Shown piece after piece: positions 5,163 to 5,400 of a stretch of 5,400 nucleotides of DNA. The notes beneath the pieces were generated by a model. That model saw only the letters and a program-made list of their open reading frames with translations, was not told the DNA's origin and made no database searches. The first letter of the stretch is position 1, and each line of letters opens with the position of its first letter. Source of the DNA: Spirochaetota bacterium (GTDB lineage: Bacteria > Spirochaetota > B62-G9 > DRHN01); contig JAGLSF010000154.1 of NCBI GenBank assembly GCA_023136305.1, forward strand, positions 1 through 5,400. Direction: 5' to 3'. A program made the translations under genes and the position numbers.

Positions 5163-5400
5163 ATGTTCATAAATGAAGGCGACTATGGCATTGTCGAAAA
5201 GGCGATCAGGTATATTGAAAGCTTGTACAGGGAGCACCCCAGTCTGGATGAGATTGCTGACCACGTACATTTGAGCAAGTATCATTTTCAGCGTGTATTT
5301 ACCCGGTGGGCAGGTATAAGCCCGAAAAAATTCCTCCAGTATCTCACCATCAACCACGCAAAGAGGCTCCTCGTCGAGTCGAAAAGCGTACTGGACGTCA
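5163..5400 (+). CDS. AraC-type HTH, probable Ada-like O6-alkylguanine-DNA methyltransferase fusion (3' end outside window)
   Basis: The first 79 codons of a gene that runs off the right edge. The protein starts directly with an AraC-type helix-turn-helix: LDEIADHVHLSKYHFQRVF (28-46) is the first HTH, then WAGISPKKFLQYLTINHAKR (49-68) leads into the second. The combination FTRWAGISPKKFLQYL...HAKRLL.ESKSVLD is characteristic of bifunctional proteins in which this HTH is followed by a methylated-DNA-[protein]-cysteine methyltransferase domain, as in Ada; ordinary AraC regulators usually carry the HTH at the C-terminus. Ada lacks this N-terminal position for its HTH only because a zinc-binding domain precedes it; here none does. 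The methyltransferase part with its PCHRV active site is not in the window, so the fusion is an inference. The start has AAGGAG (5146-5151) 11 bases upstream. Confidence 0.8.
   Translation, partial: MFINEGDYGIVEKAIRYIESLYREHPSLDEIADHVHLSKYHFQRVFTRWAGISPKKFLQYLTINHAKRLLVESKSVLDV

Noticed and set aside
1..5400. Mobile element, CRISPR array, tRNA or toxin-antitoxin system
   Set aside because: No transposase, terminal inverted repeats, regular spaced repeats, tRNA-like cloverleaf or paired small genes of that type were found on either strand.

Overview
The window is a run of tightly packed genes, all on the + strand, with mostly purine-rich Shine-Dalgarno sites and moderate, slightly GC-rich composition by eye. 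A clear sigma70-type promoter and an AraC/Ada-type DNA-binding domain point to a bacterium. The lineage cannot be fixed from this sequence; a free-living Gram-negative anaerobe, such as a spirochaete or a deltaproteobacterium, would fit but is only a guess.

Region by region. Positions 1-378 hold the 3' part of an alpha/beta-hydrolase gene that appears to have lost its middle, including the nucleophile elbow. Positions 409-2672 form a probable operon: an AlkD-type DNA alkylation repair glycosylase, a metallo-beta-lactamase-fold hydrolase with an Asn in place of one zinc-binding His and a winged-helix-like tail, and a LysE/RhtB-type exporter, with gaps of about 20 bases. A good extended -10 promoter (2695-2723) then serves a small DUF2007-like protein (2761-2982). 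Positions 2983-3214 look like a gene graveyard, with two protein-like remnants, one resembling the N-terminus of DUF4269 proteins. Positions 3215-4246 carry an SGNH/GDSL hydrolase and a four-helix membrane protein of unknown function in a tight pair. Positions 4247-4394 form a 148-base leader with interleaved inverted repeats and a short direct repeat. Next come a nitroreductase that looks like an iodotyrosine deiodinase homologue (4395-5054) and the first 79 codons of an AraC-like protein (5163-5400, running off the edge). The sequence of that last gene is typical of the HTH domain of fused Ada-like O6-alkylguanine-DNA methyltransferases.

The genes do not form one obvious pathway. The best functional link is DNA alkylation damage: AlkD and the Ada-like HTH protein lie on the same strand within about 5 kb. 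The most notable points are the intact halotyrosine-binding residues in the nitroreductase, the in-frame internal loss in the hydrolase, and the remnants between 2983 and 3201. I see no mobile element, CRISPR array, tRNA or rRNA, and no convincing new defence or biosynthetic system.
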